From Candidatus Eiseniibacteriota bacterium (GTDB lineage: Bacteria > Joyebacterota > Joyebacteria > Joyebacterales > Joyebacteraceae): a stretch of DNA of 12,772 nucleotides. Below the pieces are notes generated by a model. The model was not told the DNA's origin and made no database searches. It worked only from the letters and a program-made list of their open reading frames with translations. Position 1 is the first letter of the stretch; the number at the start of each line of letters is the position of its first letter. The translations under genes were made by a program, and so were the position numbers. The stretch spans positions 1 to 12,772 of the forward strand of contig DAOWER010000017.1 in NCBI GenBank assembly GCA_030638405.1, in the 5' to 3' direction. Below, piece by piece: positions 1-6,987 of the stretch.

Positions 1-1
1 G

Positions 2-658
2 CACAAACAGATAGTGGAGGGGGCGGTCAAGGAGCTCAGGATCGTCATCAAGGGTGACGTCGACGGGTCGGTCGGTGCGCTGGCGGACGCTCTCGAGAAG
101 CTGTCCACGCAAGAGGTCAAGGTCGAGGTCATCCGTAAGGCCGTCGGCGCCGTGACGGAGACCGACACGCTCCTGGCCGCGGCGTCCAACGCGATCATCG
201 TGGGTTTCCACATCGGGGCGACCGTCAAGGTGCGCGAGCTGGCACGGCGCGAGCATGTCGAGATAAGGCTGTACAGGGTCATCTACGAGGCCGTCGAGGA
301 TATCAAGGCGGCGATGGAGGGCATGCTGGAACCCGAGCGCCGCGAGGTCGTGGCGGGGACCGCGGAGGTGCGCGAGACCTTCAAGGTGCCGAATCGCGGC
401 GTTATCGCGGGCTGCTACGTGCTGTCCGGCATGGTGAAGCGCAACGCCAAGTCGCGTGTGATCCGAGACGAGATGGTGCTCCACGAGGGTAGAATCGACT
501 CGCTCAAGCGCTTCAAGGATGACGTGCGAGAGGTGCAGACGGGCTTCGAGTGCGGCATCGGGATCGGTGGATTCGACGACCTCAAGCAGGGCGACCTGAT
601 CGAGGTCTACGACATCGAGGAGATCGCCCGGAAGCTCGGCGATCCCACTTCCAGCTAG
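2..658 (+). CDS. infB: Translation initiation factor IF-2, C-terminal part (5' end outside window)
   Basis: This is the last ~218 codons of IF-2, the GTPase that places initiator fMet-tRNA on the 30S subunit and promotes 50S joining. The frame is already open at the left edge, so the start and the GTPase domain lie outside the window. The first ~100 residues match IF-2 domain III (IKGDVDGSVGALADALEKLS, then AVGAVTETD and SNAIIVGFHIG). The stretch IRLYRVIYEAVEDIKAAMEG is a hallmark of IF-2. The C-terminal beta-barrel that contacts fMet-tRNA follows, with AEVRETFKVPNRGVIAGCYV, SLKRFKDDVREV and the conserved ECGIGI near the end. The gene ends at TAG, 25 bases before the ylxP-like gene, as expected for the nusA-infB-rbfA cluster. 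The family assignment is certain. Confidence 0.98.
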   Translation, partial: HKQIVEGAVKELRIVIKGDVDGSVGALADALEKLSTQEVKVEVIRKAVGAVTETDTLLAAASNAIIVGFHIGATVKVRELARREHVEIRLYRVIYEAVEDIKAAMEGMLEPERREVVAGTAEVRETFKVPNRGVIAGCYVLSGMVKRNAKSRVIRDEMVLHEGRIDSLKRFKDDVREVQTGFECGIGIGGFDDLKQGDLIEVYDIEEIARKLGDPTSS

Positions 659-683
659 GTCCGATACGCAGAGGCTTCGGACG

Positions 684-965
684 GTGACGATTGGCACTCT
701 TGAGGTTGTCCTCCTGATTCGCGAGAGCCACTCGCTGAAGTCGCGGAGGAGGGTCGTCAAGAGCCTGACAGACAGGATCAGGTCGAGGTTCAATGTGTCC
801 GTGGCCGACCTCGGAGACCAGAATCTCTGGCAGAAGGTTGTGATAGGCGTAGCGGTCGTCGCGAACGACGGCCGCTTCGTCAATCAGGTCCTGTCCAAGG
901 TCCTGAACCTGATCTCCTCCGATCCACGGGCAGAGATCATCGATCAATCGATGGAGATCCGGTAG
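684..965 (+). CDS. ylxP: YlxP-like DUF503 protein
   Basis: A small protein of 93 residues in the DUF503/YlxP family, typically found between infB and rbfA. Family signatures are visible: an N-terminal beta strand (TIGTLEVVLLI), the conserved ESHSLKSRRRVVKSLTDRIR helix, then FNVSVADLGDQNLWQKVVIGVAVVAND. The molecular role is not settled; the constant neighbourhood suggests a link to ribosome assembly or RNA binding. The start is GTG at 684, with a GAGG at 671-674 as a modest ribosome binding site; this start gives the usual family length. The gene lies 25 bases after infB and 39 bases before rbfA, so it is probably co-transcribed. Family certain, function unknown. Confidence 0.93.
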   Translation: MTIGTLEVVLLIRESHSLKSRRRVVKSLTDRIRSRFNVSVADLGDQNLWQKVVIGVAVVANDGRFVNQVLSKVLNLISSDPRAEIIDQSMEIR

Positions 966-1004
966 GGCGCGACGCAGGGGTCGCGAGAGCCGGAAGGAGT
1001 TCCA

Positions 1005-1421
1005 GTGGCTCACAAGAGAGTGCTCAGAGCGGGCGAGGCCATCAGGAGGGAGTTGGGCTTCATTCTGGACAGGAAGCTCGCCGACCCCCGGATAGGGATG
1101 GTGACCGTGACGCGCGTGGAACTCTCCGAGGACCTGCGCTACGCGAAGGTCTTCGTCAGTTTCCTCTCTGACGAGAAAGAGCGGGAGGCGTCGCTCCGGG
1201 TGCTGCGGAAGGCTCGTCGCTTCATCAGAGGCGAACTCGCGCACGCGCTCAGGTTTCGGGTCGCTCCGGAGCTCACCTTCCTGATCGACGACTCGTCGGA
1301 GAACTACATCCGCATCTCGAACGTGCTCAAGGACATAGAGGAAGATGACTCGGAGGGGCGCGGTGAACGGCCTGACGAAGACAGCGGCGGAGAGCCGCAG
1401 GAAGATACTGGAAGTCGCTGA
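1005..1421 (+). CDS. rbfA: Ribosome-binding factor A
   Basis: RbfA is a KH-like 30S assembly factor that helps process the 5' end of 16S rRNA and is needed for cold adaptation in known bacteria. The 138-residue protein starts with the typical AHKRVLRAGEAIRRELGFIL helix, followed by LADPRIGMVTVTRVELSEDL, YAKVFVSFL and the C-terminal FRVAPELTFLIDDS...YIRISNVLKDIEED. The start is GTG at 1005 with a strong GGAAGGAG at 992-999, 5 bases upstream. After about residue 112 comes a ~26-residue acidic, low-complexity tail (EDDSEGRGERPDEDSGGEPQ) beyond the folded domain. That tail is encoded where the next gene overlaps in another frame. Identification is secure. Confidence 0.97.
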   Translation: MAHKRVLRAGEAIRRELGFILDRKLADPRIGMVTVTRVELSEDLRYAKVFVSFLSDEKEREASLRVLRKARRFIRGELAHALRFRVAPELTFLIDDSSENYIRISNVLKDIEEDDSEGRGERPDEDSGGEPQEDTGSR

Positions 1422-2355
1422 GGGGCCAGGTCCCTTCCTGATCGCGTTCCACAGAAGGCCCGACGGCGACGCTCTGGGGAGCGGCCTCGCGCTCAAGCTG
1501 TGGCTGGAAGGTCGCGGCAGGCGCGCGGAGGTCGTCAACTCGGGCGGGGTGCCCGATCCGTTCGGCTTCCTCCCGTCGGCCGACCGCGTGCTCCTGGAGA
1601 CTCCGCCTGACCTCTTGGGCTGCACCGCTTTCGTTCTGGACACTCCCGTCGTGTCCAGAGCCGCGGTTGCGGAAGGAGTGCTGGAACGAGCCGCCCTCGT
1701 GGTCAACATCGATCACCACCCCGACAACACGAACTACGGCGACGTCAACCTCGTGGACCCGTCGGCCTCATCCGTGGCACTCATCATCTACGAGCTCCTT
1801 GCGGACACCGGCGAGCTCTCGGCCGCCATCTCGTCGCTGCTCTACGTCGGGGCCATGACGGACACGGGCGGCTTCCGCTTCGGGAACACCGGCGCCCGCA
1901 CTCTCCGGGCGGCGGCAGAACTCGTGGCCCTCGGAGCGAGTCCCTCCGGTCTCGCGAACGCGGTATACGGTGAGCAGCCCCTGGGGCGTCTGAGGCTGCT
2001 CGGGATGGTCCTTTCGACGACGGTGACGGAGCTCGATGGGAAGGTGGCGGTCTCCGTGTTGACGGAGCGCATGAAGAGCGATGCCGGGTCGACGGGCGAG
2101 GACATAGAGGGAATGGCCTCCTTCGGGCGGCTGGTCGCCGGGGTCGAGGTGGCCCTCCTCCTTCGTGAGGAGGGCGGCGGCGTCCGGGTGAGCCTTCGGT
2201 CGAAGGGCACGGTCGACGTCAACGCCATCGCGAGCCGTCTGGGTGGCGGGGGACACAAGGCGGCCGCCGGGGTGTTGCTTGACGGGCCGATTGAGTCGGC
2301 CCGGGAGCGGTTGCTCGAGGCGGTTGCCGAGACCATGGTCGGGGAGGACGCGTGA
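1345..2355 (+). CDS. nrnA: DHH-family phosphoesterase, NrnA-like (nanoRNase / pAp phosphatase)
   Basis: A DHH/DHHA1 phosphoesterase of 336 residues. NrnA enzymes degrade 2-5 nt nanoRNAs and dephosphorylate 3',5'-pAp using Mn2+; the rbfA-truB position is the usual place for nrnA. All metal-binding motifs are present: HRRPDGDALGS (residues 36-46), VLDT (97-100), the signature DHH in NIDHHPDN (123-125) and MTDTGGFRFGNT (171-182). The DHHA1 domain ends with GGGGHKAAAG (300-309), the substrate-binding glycine loop. The ATG at 1345 lacks a well-spaced ribosome binding site. An in-frame GTG at 1363 has GGAGGGG at 1352-1358, four bases upstream, and may be the true start. Either start overlaps the end of rbfA, suggesting translational coupling. 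Exact substrate preference (nanoRNA or pAp) cannot be read from sequence. Confidence 0.92.
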   Translation: MTRRGAVNGLTKTAAESRRKILEVAEGPGPFLIAFHRRPDGDALGSGLALKLWLEGRGRRAEVVNSGGVPDPFGFLPSADRVLLETPPDLLGCTAFVLDTPVVSRAAVAEGVLERAALVVNIDHHPDNTNYGDVNLVDPSASSVALIIYELLADTGELSAAISSLLYVGAMTDTGGFRFGNTGARTLRAAAELVALGASPSGLANAVYGEQPLGRLRLLGMVLSTTVTELDGKVAVSVLTERMKSDAGSTGEDIEGMASFGRLVAGVEVALLLREEGGGVRVSLRSKGTVDVNAIASRLGGGGHKAAAGVLLDGPIESARERLLEAVAETMVGEDA

Positions 2356-3281
2356 ATCGCGTCTTGGTCATCAACAAGCCCAGGGGATTCACCTCGCACG
2401 ACGTGGTGGCGCGCGTCCGTCGGATTACGAGGACGAAGAAGGTGGGACACGCCGGCACGCTCGACCCCGCCGCCACCGGAGTGCTCGTGGTGCTGCTGGG
2501 GAAGGCCACGAGGCTGGCCCAGTTCTTCGTCGAGCTCGAGAAGGGCTACCGCGGGCGCATCGTCCTCGGAGTGACCACGGACACCCAGGATGCGGAAGGT
2601 AACGTCGAGTCGACCGCTGACGTCTCCGGTGTCACGCGGACGCAGATAGAGGAGGCGTTCGCGGCGTTCGAGGGAGATACGGAGCAGATACCGCCCATGG
2701 TCTCCGCGCTCAAGCGTGACGGGACCCCGCTCTACGTTCTCGCGAGACGCGGCGAGGTCGTGGAGCGAGCGCCGAGACCCATCACGATCAGAGAGCTCGC
2801 GGTCCTCTCCGTCGAGATGCCCGAGGTGGAATTCGAGATGGCGTGCTCCAAGGGGACGTACGTTCGCACGGTCGCCGCGGACATCGGAGAGCGGCTCGGC
2901 TGCGGCGCTCACCTCGGTCAGCTGGTGAGAACCGCCGTCGGGCCTTTCCACGTCGACGCTGCAACGACCCTGGATGAGCTCGCCGGAATTCCGGCAGACA
3001 CCGAGGGTGTCGGTTACTCGATGTACGAGGCTCTGTCCTTCATGCCCGAGGTCCGCGTGACCGAGAGGGAAGAGGACGCACTCTCGACGGGCGGCGCGAT
3101 AGAGATCGACGCGGAGCGGCTCGGGGACCGGCCGGAGAGCTTCGTCCGGCTGAGCGTGGACGGCTCGGAGCTCGTGGCGGTGGGCAGGAGAGTCGAGGCG
3201 CCGTCCGGGAGCACCGGTGATGCGGCCGCCTCTGAGAGGATTCGGATCCAGCCGGTCAGAGTGTTCGCGGAGCTCATCTGA
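2352..3281 (+). CDS. truB: tRNA pseudouridine(55) synthase TruB
   Basis: TruB converts U55 in the T loop of tRNA to pseudouridine. The 309-residue protein begins NRVLVINKPRGFTSHDVV and carries the catalytic block VGHAGTLDPAATGVLVVLLG, in which Asp38 is the expected nucleophile. The family blocks KGYRGRIVLGVTTDTQDAEG, QIPPMVSALKRDGTPLYVLAR (with the A-K-variant of the usual PP.ySAlK), and CSKGTYVRTVAADIGERLGC follow. The last ~75 residues (FVRLSVDGSELVAVGRR, IRIQPVRVF) look like the C-terminal PUA-like RNA-binding domain. The start is a GTG at 2352 that overlaps the nrnA stop by four bases (GTGA), a classic translational coupling arrangement. Assignment is certain. Confidence 0.97.
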   Translation: MNRVLVINKPRGFTSHDVVARVRRITRTKKVGHAGTLDPAATGVLVVLLGKATRLAQFFVELEKGYRGRIVLGVTTDTQDAEGNVESTADVSGVTRTQIEEAFAAFEGDTEQIPPMVSALKRDGTPLYVLARRGEVVERAPRPITIRELAVLSVEMPEVEFEMACSKGTYVRTVAADIGERLGCGAHLGQLVRTAVGPFHVDAATTLDELAGIPADTEGVGYSMYEALSFMPEVRVTEREEDALSTGGAIEIDAERLGDRPESFVRLSVDGSELVAVGRRVEAPSGSTGDAAASERIRIQPVRVFAELI

Positions 3282-3315
3282 GTCCCGTGACAGCGAGAGG
3301 GAGCAGCACACGAGC

Positions 3316-4248
3316 ATGCGAGTGGCACGGACACCAACGGAGCTTGCGGCCGGCAGGGCCGACCAGCTGACGTTCACCCTCGGAAACTTCGACGGCCTGC
3401 ACCTGGGGCACCAGGCGGTCATTGCCGAGCTGGTGGGCAGCTCGCACGCGCGCGGCGGAACGTCCGTAGCGGTGACCTTCGATCCCCATCCTCTGTCAAT
3501 CGTCCACCCGGATCGCGCGCCGCGGCTCCTGACCCCCTTGGCCGAGAAGCTCGATGCAATGGCCGGCACGGGCATCGATGTGGCGCTGGTGGTTGATTTC
3601 ACGTCCGAGCTTGCCTCTGAGGAGGCGTCGACCTTCCTCTCGTGGCTCGGCGTGGTCAGGGGATCGCATCTGGTCCTGGGCTACGACTTCCAGATGGGCC
3701 GCGGGCGCGCGTGCGACCTGTCCGCCCTGTCGGTGATGGGGGCGGAGCTGGGGTACGGCCTCGATGTCGTTCCGCCGGTCGAGCACGAGGGCCTGCCGAT
3801 ATCGAGCTCCAGGATCCGTGAGAGCGTGGAGCGCGGGGACGTTCAGGACGCGGCGGCCATGCTGGGCCGTCCGTACTCGATCGGGGGCACCGTGGTCGCG
3901 GGAAGCGGTGTAGGCCGGGGACTCGGCAGCCCCACGGCCAACGTGGCGCCTCCGGTCGGGAAGCTGCTGCCGGGCGACGGCGTCTATTTCGTGACCGTCG
4001 AGAACCTCGGAGCGCGACCGGGACTCATGTACGTCGGAACCAGGCCGACTCTGGACGGTGGAGCGCGCATGACCGAGGTGCACGTGCTGGACTTCGAGGG
4101 AGACCTCTACGGGCAGGAACTGCTCGTAGGAATGCGCAGGCGCTTGAGAGGCGACTCGCGCTTCGGGAGCCTGGAGGAACTGAAACAGAGCATCAGGGAG
4201 GACCTGGAGCGCGCCAGAGCGATGGCGGAAGGTCGCGGTGGCGTGTGA
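3316..4248 (+). CDS. ribF: Bifunctional riboflavin kinase / FAD synthetase
   Basis: RibF phosphorylates riboflavin to FMN and adenylylates FMN to FAD. The N-terminal nucleotidyltransferase half shows TLGNFDGLHLGHQAVI (21-36), VTFDPHPL (53-60), VLGYDFQMGRGR (120-131) and ISSSRIRESVERGDV (162-176). The C-terminal kinase half shows GSGVGRGLGSPTANV (196-210, the PTAN ATP/Mg site), GDGVYFVTV and TEVHVLDFEGDLYG, with Glu254 as the likely catalytic base. The ATG at 3316 gives 310 residues, the usual length. An upstream in-frame ATG at 3217 would lie inside truB and encodes unrelated serine/arginine-rich sequence, so it is rejected. A GAGAGGGAG at 3295-3303 is a slightly distant ribosome binding site. 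The usual Asn in the GVMN(I)G.RPT stretch is Tyr here (GLMYVGTRPT). Confidence 0.96.
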   Translation: MRVARTPTELAAGRADQLTFTLGNFDGLHLGHQAVIAELVGSSHARGGTSVAVTFDPHPLSIVHPDRAPRLLTPLAEKLDAMAGTGIDVALVVDFTSELASEEASTFLSWLGVVRGSHLVLGYDFQMGRGRACDLSALSVMGAELGYGLDVVPPVEHEGLPISSSRIRESVERGDVQDAAAMLGRPYSIGGTVVAGSGVGRGLGSPTANVAPPVGKLLPGDGVYFVTVENLGARPGLMYVGTRPTLDGGARMTEVHVLDFEGDLYGQELLVGMRRRLRGDSRFGSLEELKQSIREDLERARAMAEGRGGV

Positions 4249-4277
4249 CAGAGCGTGGGGCGGGCCGCTTTTCCCGT

Positions 4278-4306
4278 TTGACTCCCCGTGGGTCTTGTGC
4301 TAGGTT
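4278..4306 (+). promoter_or_regulatory. Sigma70-type promoter candidate upstream of rpsO
   Basis: TTGACT at 4278-4283 (five of six consensus bases) is followed by a 17-bp spacer and TAGGTT at 4301-4306. A TGC directly before the -10 makes it an extended -10 element. It sits in the gap between ribF and rpsO, predicting transcription from about 4313 and a leader of ~45 bases. Seen in sequence; activity is inferred. Confidence 0.6.
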
Positions 4307-4315
4307 GACCGAAGT

Positions 4316-4340
4316 ATCGTCAGTTTCCGTAGCATCGTCA
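4316..4340 (+). repeat. Short direct repeat in the rpsO leader
   Basis: ATCGTCA occurs at 4316-4322 and again at 4334-4340, 18 bases apart, between the predicted transcription start and the ribosome binding site of rpsO. It could be chance, or part of a leader structure bound by a regulator such as S15 itself, since rpsO leaders are autoregulated in several bacteria. No function can be claimed from the sequence. Confidence 0.3.
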
Positions 4341-4342
4341 CA

Positions 4343-4360
4343 TGGAGGAAGCACAAATTG
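4343..4360 (+). promoter_or_regulatory. Ribosome binding site and TTG start of rpsO
   Basis: TGGAGGAA at 4343-4350 is a strong Shine-Dalgarno sequence, 7 bases before the TTG at 4358. This TTG is the only start in frame that gives an 89-residue S15; no ATG or GTG exists in this frame nearby. The ATG at 4342 that overlaps the Shine-Dalgarno is out of frame. Confidence 0.8.
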
Positions 4361-4627
4361 TCGTTGAGCAAGGAGAAGAAGAGGGAGATCGTCCAGCGCT
4401 TCGAGACCCACACGGGTGACACGGGGTCCGCCGAGGTGCAGATCGCGCTTCTGACGGAGAGGATCGAAACTCTCTCGCAGCACTTCGAAAAGCACAAGAA
4501 GGACAATCACTCACGGCTTGGACTCCTGAAGATGGTGGGCAAGAGGCGCCGCCTCCTGAACTACCTCAAGGACCAGAAGTCCGATAGCTACAAGTTGGTA
4601 ATCAAAGAATTGGGGTTGCGCAGGTAA
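4358..4627 (+). CDS. rpsO: 30S ribosomal protein S15
   Basis: S15 is a primary 16S rRNA-binding protein of the 30S platform and forms bridge B4 to the 50S. The 89-residue product has the exact family length. It shows the four-helix pattern with SKEKKREIVQRFETHTGDTG, SAEVQIALLTERIETLSQHF, the rRNA-binding HKKDNHSRLGLLKMVGKRRRLLNYL (as in KKDxHSRRGLL of other S15s), and the ending YKLVIKELGLRR. Translation starts at TTG, which is uncommon for a highly expressed ribosomal protein. It is preceded by its own promoter candidate and followed by hairpins and pnp, the same order as in many bacteria. Confidence 0.98.
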   Translation: MSLSKEKKREIVQRFETHTGDTGSAEVQIALLTERIETLSQHFEKHKKDNHSRLGLLKMVGKRRRLLNYLKDQKSDSYKLVIKELGLRR

Positions 4628-4637
4628 TTGGTACCTG
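4621..4637 (+). repeat. Small hairpin over the rpsO stop codon
   Basis: CAGGTA (4621-4626) pairs with TACCTG (4632-4637) over a 5-base loop, and the TAA stop (4625-4627) lies inside the stem. This is a 6-bp inverted repeat seen directly; any role in transcript end or processing is inference. Confidence 0.4.
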
Positions 4638-4661
4638 CAGACTGCGCGCCGCCCATTTGCT

Positions 4662-4696
4662 GGCCCTCCCGCGAGCTTACGGGAGGGTCTTGTTCT
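4662..4696 (+). terminator. Terminator-like hairpin between rpsO and pnp
   Basis: CCCTCCCG (4664-4671) pairs perfectly with CGGGAGGG (4680-4687), extended by a G-T and a G-C pair to about 10 bp, over an 8-base loop. The downstream side continues TCTTGTTCT, a fair U-rich tail. It resembles a Rho-independent terminator or attenuator, which in other bacteria lies at the same place between rpsO and pnp. Readthrough probably supplies part of pnp expression; a processing site for RNase III is an alternative. Confidence 0.7.
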
Positions 4697-4725
4697 AGAT
4701 ACTCAGGCGCGCTTGGAGGTAAGTG

Positions 4726-6906
4726 ATGCACAAGGTAGAGACAGAGTGGGCAGGGAGAACGCTGTCCATCGAGACCGGCAGGCTTGCAAGGCAGGCGGGT
4801 GGCGCCACACTGGTTCGGTACGGCGACACGGTCATTCTTGCCACGGCCACCATCTCGAAACACGAGACTCCGCGGGATTTCCTTCCCCTCTTCTGTGAGT
4901 ACAGGGAGAAGTTCTATGCGGCCGGCAAGATACCGGGCGGGTTCTTCAAGCGTGAGGGGAGACCTCAGACGAAGGAGGTCCTGAGCTCCAGGCTCATCGA
5001 CCGGCCGATCCGGCCGCTCCTGCCGTCCCACATGCGAAACGAGATCCAGCTCTACGTGAACGTCCTCTCCGCCGATGGGGATAACGACCCTGACATCCTG
5101 GCCTTGATCGGTGCCAGCGCGGCGCTGTCCATCTCGACAGCTCCGTTCGAGGGGCCGACCGCGGCGGTGCGGATCGGGCTTGTGGAAGGCGAGTATGTCG
5201 TCAACCCGACGTTCGAAGTGCTGGAGGGGAGTCGCCTGAATCTCGTCATCGCCGGCACAGATGAGGCCGTCGTGATGGTCGAGGGGTCGGCGCTCGAGAT
5301 ATCCGACGCTGAGATGCAGCGGGCGCTCGAGGTCGGTCACGGCGAGATCAGGAAGGCCATCGCTCTTCAGCACGAGCTCCTGTCGAAGCTGGAGATCAAG
5401 AAGATCGAGATTCCGCCGACAGAGCTGCCCGATGGGCTCGCTGACCGGGTCCGGAACGACTACGGCGCGCGCGTGACCGAGGCGGTCCACATTCAGGAGA
5501 GGCTGCCCAGGCGCGAGGCCCTCGACGCGATCAAGGAAGAGGCTCGGACCGCCCTCGACGAGGACTATCCCGAGCAGAGAGGGGGCATCGGCGACATCAT
5601 CCACGACGTGGAGAAGGCCGAGATCCGCAGGATGATCCTCGACGACGGCAAGCGTGTGGATGGCCGCGCTGCGGACGAAGTCAGGGGAATCGTCTGTGAG
5701 ACGTCGGTTCTGCCTCGAACTCACGGGTCCGCCGTTTTCACTCGGGGCGAGACGCAGGCGCTTGCGGTGATGACGTTGGGTTCCACTCGGGACGAGCAGA
5801 AGATCGACGCGCTCGAGGGCGAGTCCTGGCGGAGCTTCATGCTGCACTACAACTTCCCGTCGTTCTCGGTAGGCGAGGTCAGGCCCATCAGGGGACCGGG
5901 TCGCAGGGAAATAGGGCACGGCAATCTGGCGGAGCGAGCGCTCATGCCTGTCATCCCGCTGGACGAGCTCTTCCCATACACGATACGGCTCGTGTCCGAT
6001 GTCCTCGAGTCTAACGGCTCGTCGAGCATGGCCACGGTCTGCGCCGGCTCTCTGGCACTGATGGACGCGGGTGCGCCCACCAAGGCGGCCGTTGCCGGCG
6101 TCGCGATGGGACTCGTCAAGGAAGGCGAACGCTACGCGGTGCTGACGGACATCCTCGGGCTCGAGGATCATCTCGGCGACATGGACTTCAAGGTCGCCGG
6201 CACGCGCGAGGGCATCACGGCCTTCCAGCTGGACTCGAAGATCGGCGCCATCCCGACGGACCTGCTGAGCGAGGCCCTCGGGAAGGCCCACACCGCCCGC
6301 ATCCACATCCTGGATGTCATGGACGGTGAGCTGGCCGCGCCGCGGCCGCAGCTGTCCGACTTCGCGCCACGGATCGTGATGGTTCAGGTCCCGCCCGAGA
6401 AGATCGGCGAGATCATTGGTCCAGGTGGCAGGGTCATCAGGAAGATGCAGGAAGAGACGGAGACCAAGATCGACATCAACGACGAGGGTATCGTCAAGAT
6501 CTCCGGCGACTCCCAGGACGGCGTCCAGACTGCGCGCGAGACCATCGAGCTCATGATGAAGGAGCCCAAGGTCGGCGAGGAGTACGAGGGACCCGTCAAG
6601 AGCATCACGGACTTCGGCGCTTTCATCGAGATACTGCCGAACCGCGATGGTCTTTGCCACATATCCGAACTTGAGTATCACCGGGTGAACTCGGTCGAGG
6701 ACGTGGTGAAGATGGGAGAGATGGTCAAGGTCAAGGTCATCGGTATCGAGGACCACGGCAAGGTAAGGCTCTCCCGGAAGGCGCTCATGCCGAAGCCGGA
6801 AGGCTACGTGGAGCCGCCGAAGCGAGACAGGCCTCCTTCTCGTTCCGGTGCGAGATCCGGCGGAAGGTCGTCGGGCGGCCGCGGCGGTCGCGGCGGCAGG
6901 CGCTAG
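4726..6906 (+). CDS. pnp: Polyribonucleotide nucleotidyltransferase (PNPase)
   Basis: PNPase is the trimeric 3'-5' phosphorolytic exoribonuclease of mRNA decay. The 726-residue protein has RNase PH domain 1 with GGFFKREGRPQTKEVLSSRL and RLIDRPIRPL, an all-helical linker, and RNase PH domain 2 with GPGRREIGHGNLAERAL, SNGSSSMATVCAGSLALMDA and LTDILGLEDHLGDMDFKVAG (Asp475 and Asp481 match the catalytic pair of the E. coli enzyme). A KH domain with the GPGG loop (565-568) and an S1 domain (about 617-688, SITDFGAFIEIL, GLCHISEL) follow. The last ~25 residues are rich in Arg, Gly and Ser, ending GGRGGRGGRR. GGAGGT at 4715-4720 fits the ATG at 4726 (5-base spacing) better than the in-frame GTG at 4723. 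Confidence 0.98.
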   Translation: MHKVETEWAGRTLSIETGRLARQAGGATLVRYGDTVILATATISKHETPRDFLPLFCEYREKFYAAGKIPGGFFKREGRPQTKEVLSSRLIDRPIRPLLPSHMRNEIQLYVNVLSADGDNDPDILALIGASAALSISTAPFEGPTAAVRIGLVEGEYVVNPTFEVLEGSRLNLVIAGTDEAVVMVEGSALEISDAEMQRALEVGHGEIRKAIALQHELLSKLEIKKIEIPPTELPDGLADRVRNDYGARVTEAVHIQERLPRREALDAIKEEARTALDEDYPEQRGGIGDIIHDVEKAEIRRMILDDGKRVDGRAADEVRGIVCETSVLPRTHGSAVFTRGETQALAVMTLGSTRDEQKIDALEGESWRSFMLHYNFPSFSVGEVRPIRGPGRREIGHGNLAERALMPVIPLDELFPYTIRLVSDVLESNGSSSMATVCAGSLALMDAGAPTKAAVAGVAMGLVKEGERYAVLTDILGLEDHLGDMDFKVAGTREGITAFQLDSKIGAIPTDLLSEALGKAHTARIHILDVMDGELAAPRPQLSDFAPRIVMVQVPPEKIGEIIGPGGRVIRKMQEETETKIDINDEGIVKISGDSQDGVQTARETIELMMKEPKVGEEYEGPVKSITDFGAFIEILPNRDGLCHISELEYHRVNSVEDVVKMGEMVKVKVIGIEDHGKVRLSRKALMPKPEGYVEPPKRDRPPSRSGARSGGRSSGGRGGRGGRR

Positions 6907-6933
6907 ACCGGCCGGGATGAAGACGCAGAAGCA

Positions 6934-6969
6934 GGGCCGACGGCGACCGAAACCGGTCGTCGTCGGTTC
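6934..6969 (+). repeat. Long 16-bp hairpin between pnp and dut
   Basis: Positions 6934-6949 pair with 6954-6969 without interruption (including a few G-T pairs) over the 4-base loop AAAC. The core is CGACCG-AAAC-CGGTCG. No T-run follows on the + strand, so it is not a standard Rho-independent terminator. It starts 27 bases after the pnp stop and could protect the pnp transcript 3' end, be an RNase III target, or halt transcription with a Rho-type mechanism. Confidence 0.6.
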
Positions 6970-6971
6970 CG

Positions 6972-6987
6972 GCGCCCTCCGGGGCGC
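6972..6987 (+). repeat. Second small hairpin in the pnp-dut gap
   Basis: GCGCCC (6972-6977) pairs with GGGCGC (6982-6987) over the tetraloop TCCG, immediately after the long hairpin. The palindrome ACCGGCCGGT follows at 6988-6997, and nine of its bases (ACCGGCCGG) also occur at 6907-6915, just after the pnp stop codon. Structure is seen directly; function is unknown. Confidence 0.45.

Noticed and set aside
1842..3602. A 586-codon minus-strand open frame over nrnA, truB and ribF
   Set aside because: It crosses three clearly coding + strand genes and shows only low-complexity Arg/Ser/Pro sequence.
4263..4285. Possible terminator after ribF (GCGGG...CCCGT around CCGCTTTT)
   Set aside because: The T-run lies in the loop instead of after the stem and only about five pairs form, so it does not look like a terminator.
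4677..4703. A separate promoter for pnp (TTACGG and GATACT)
   Set aside because: The -35 match is poor and the bases belong to the rpsO-pnp hairpin.
4588..6756. A 722-codon open frame on the minus strand opposite pnp
   Set aside because: It mirrors pnp in a G+C-rich genome, where third-position bias keeps antisense frames open. The translation (Leu, Asp, Arg-rich) has no recognisable domain, while the + strand encodes full PNPase.
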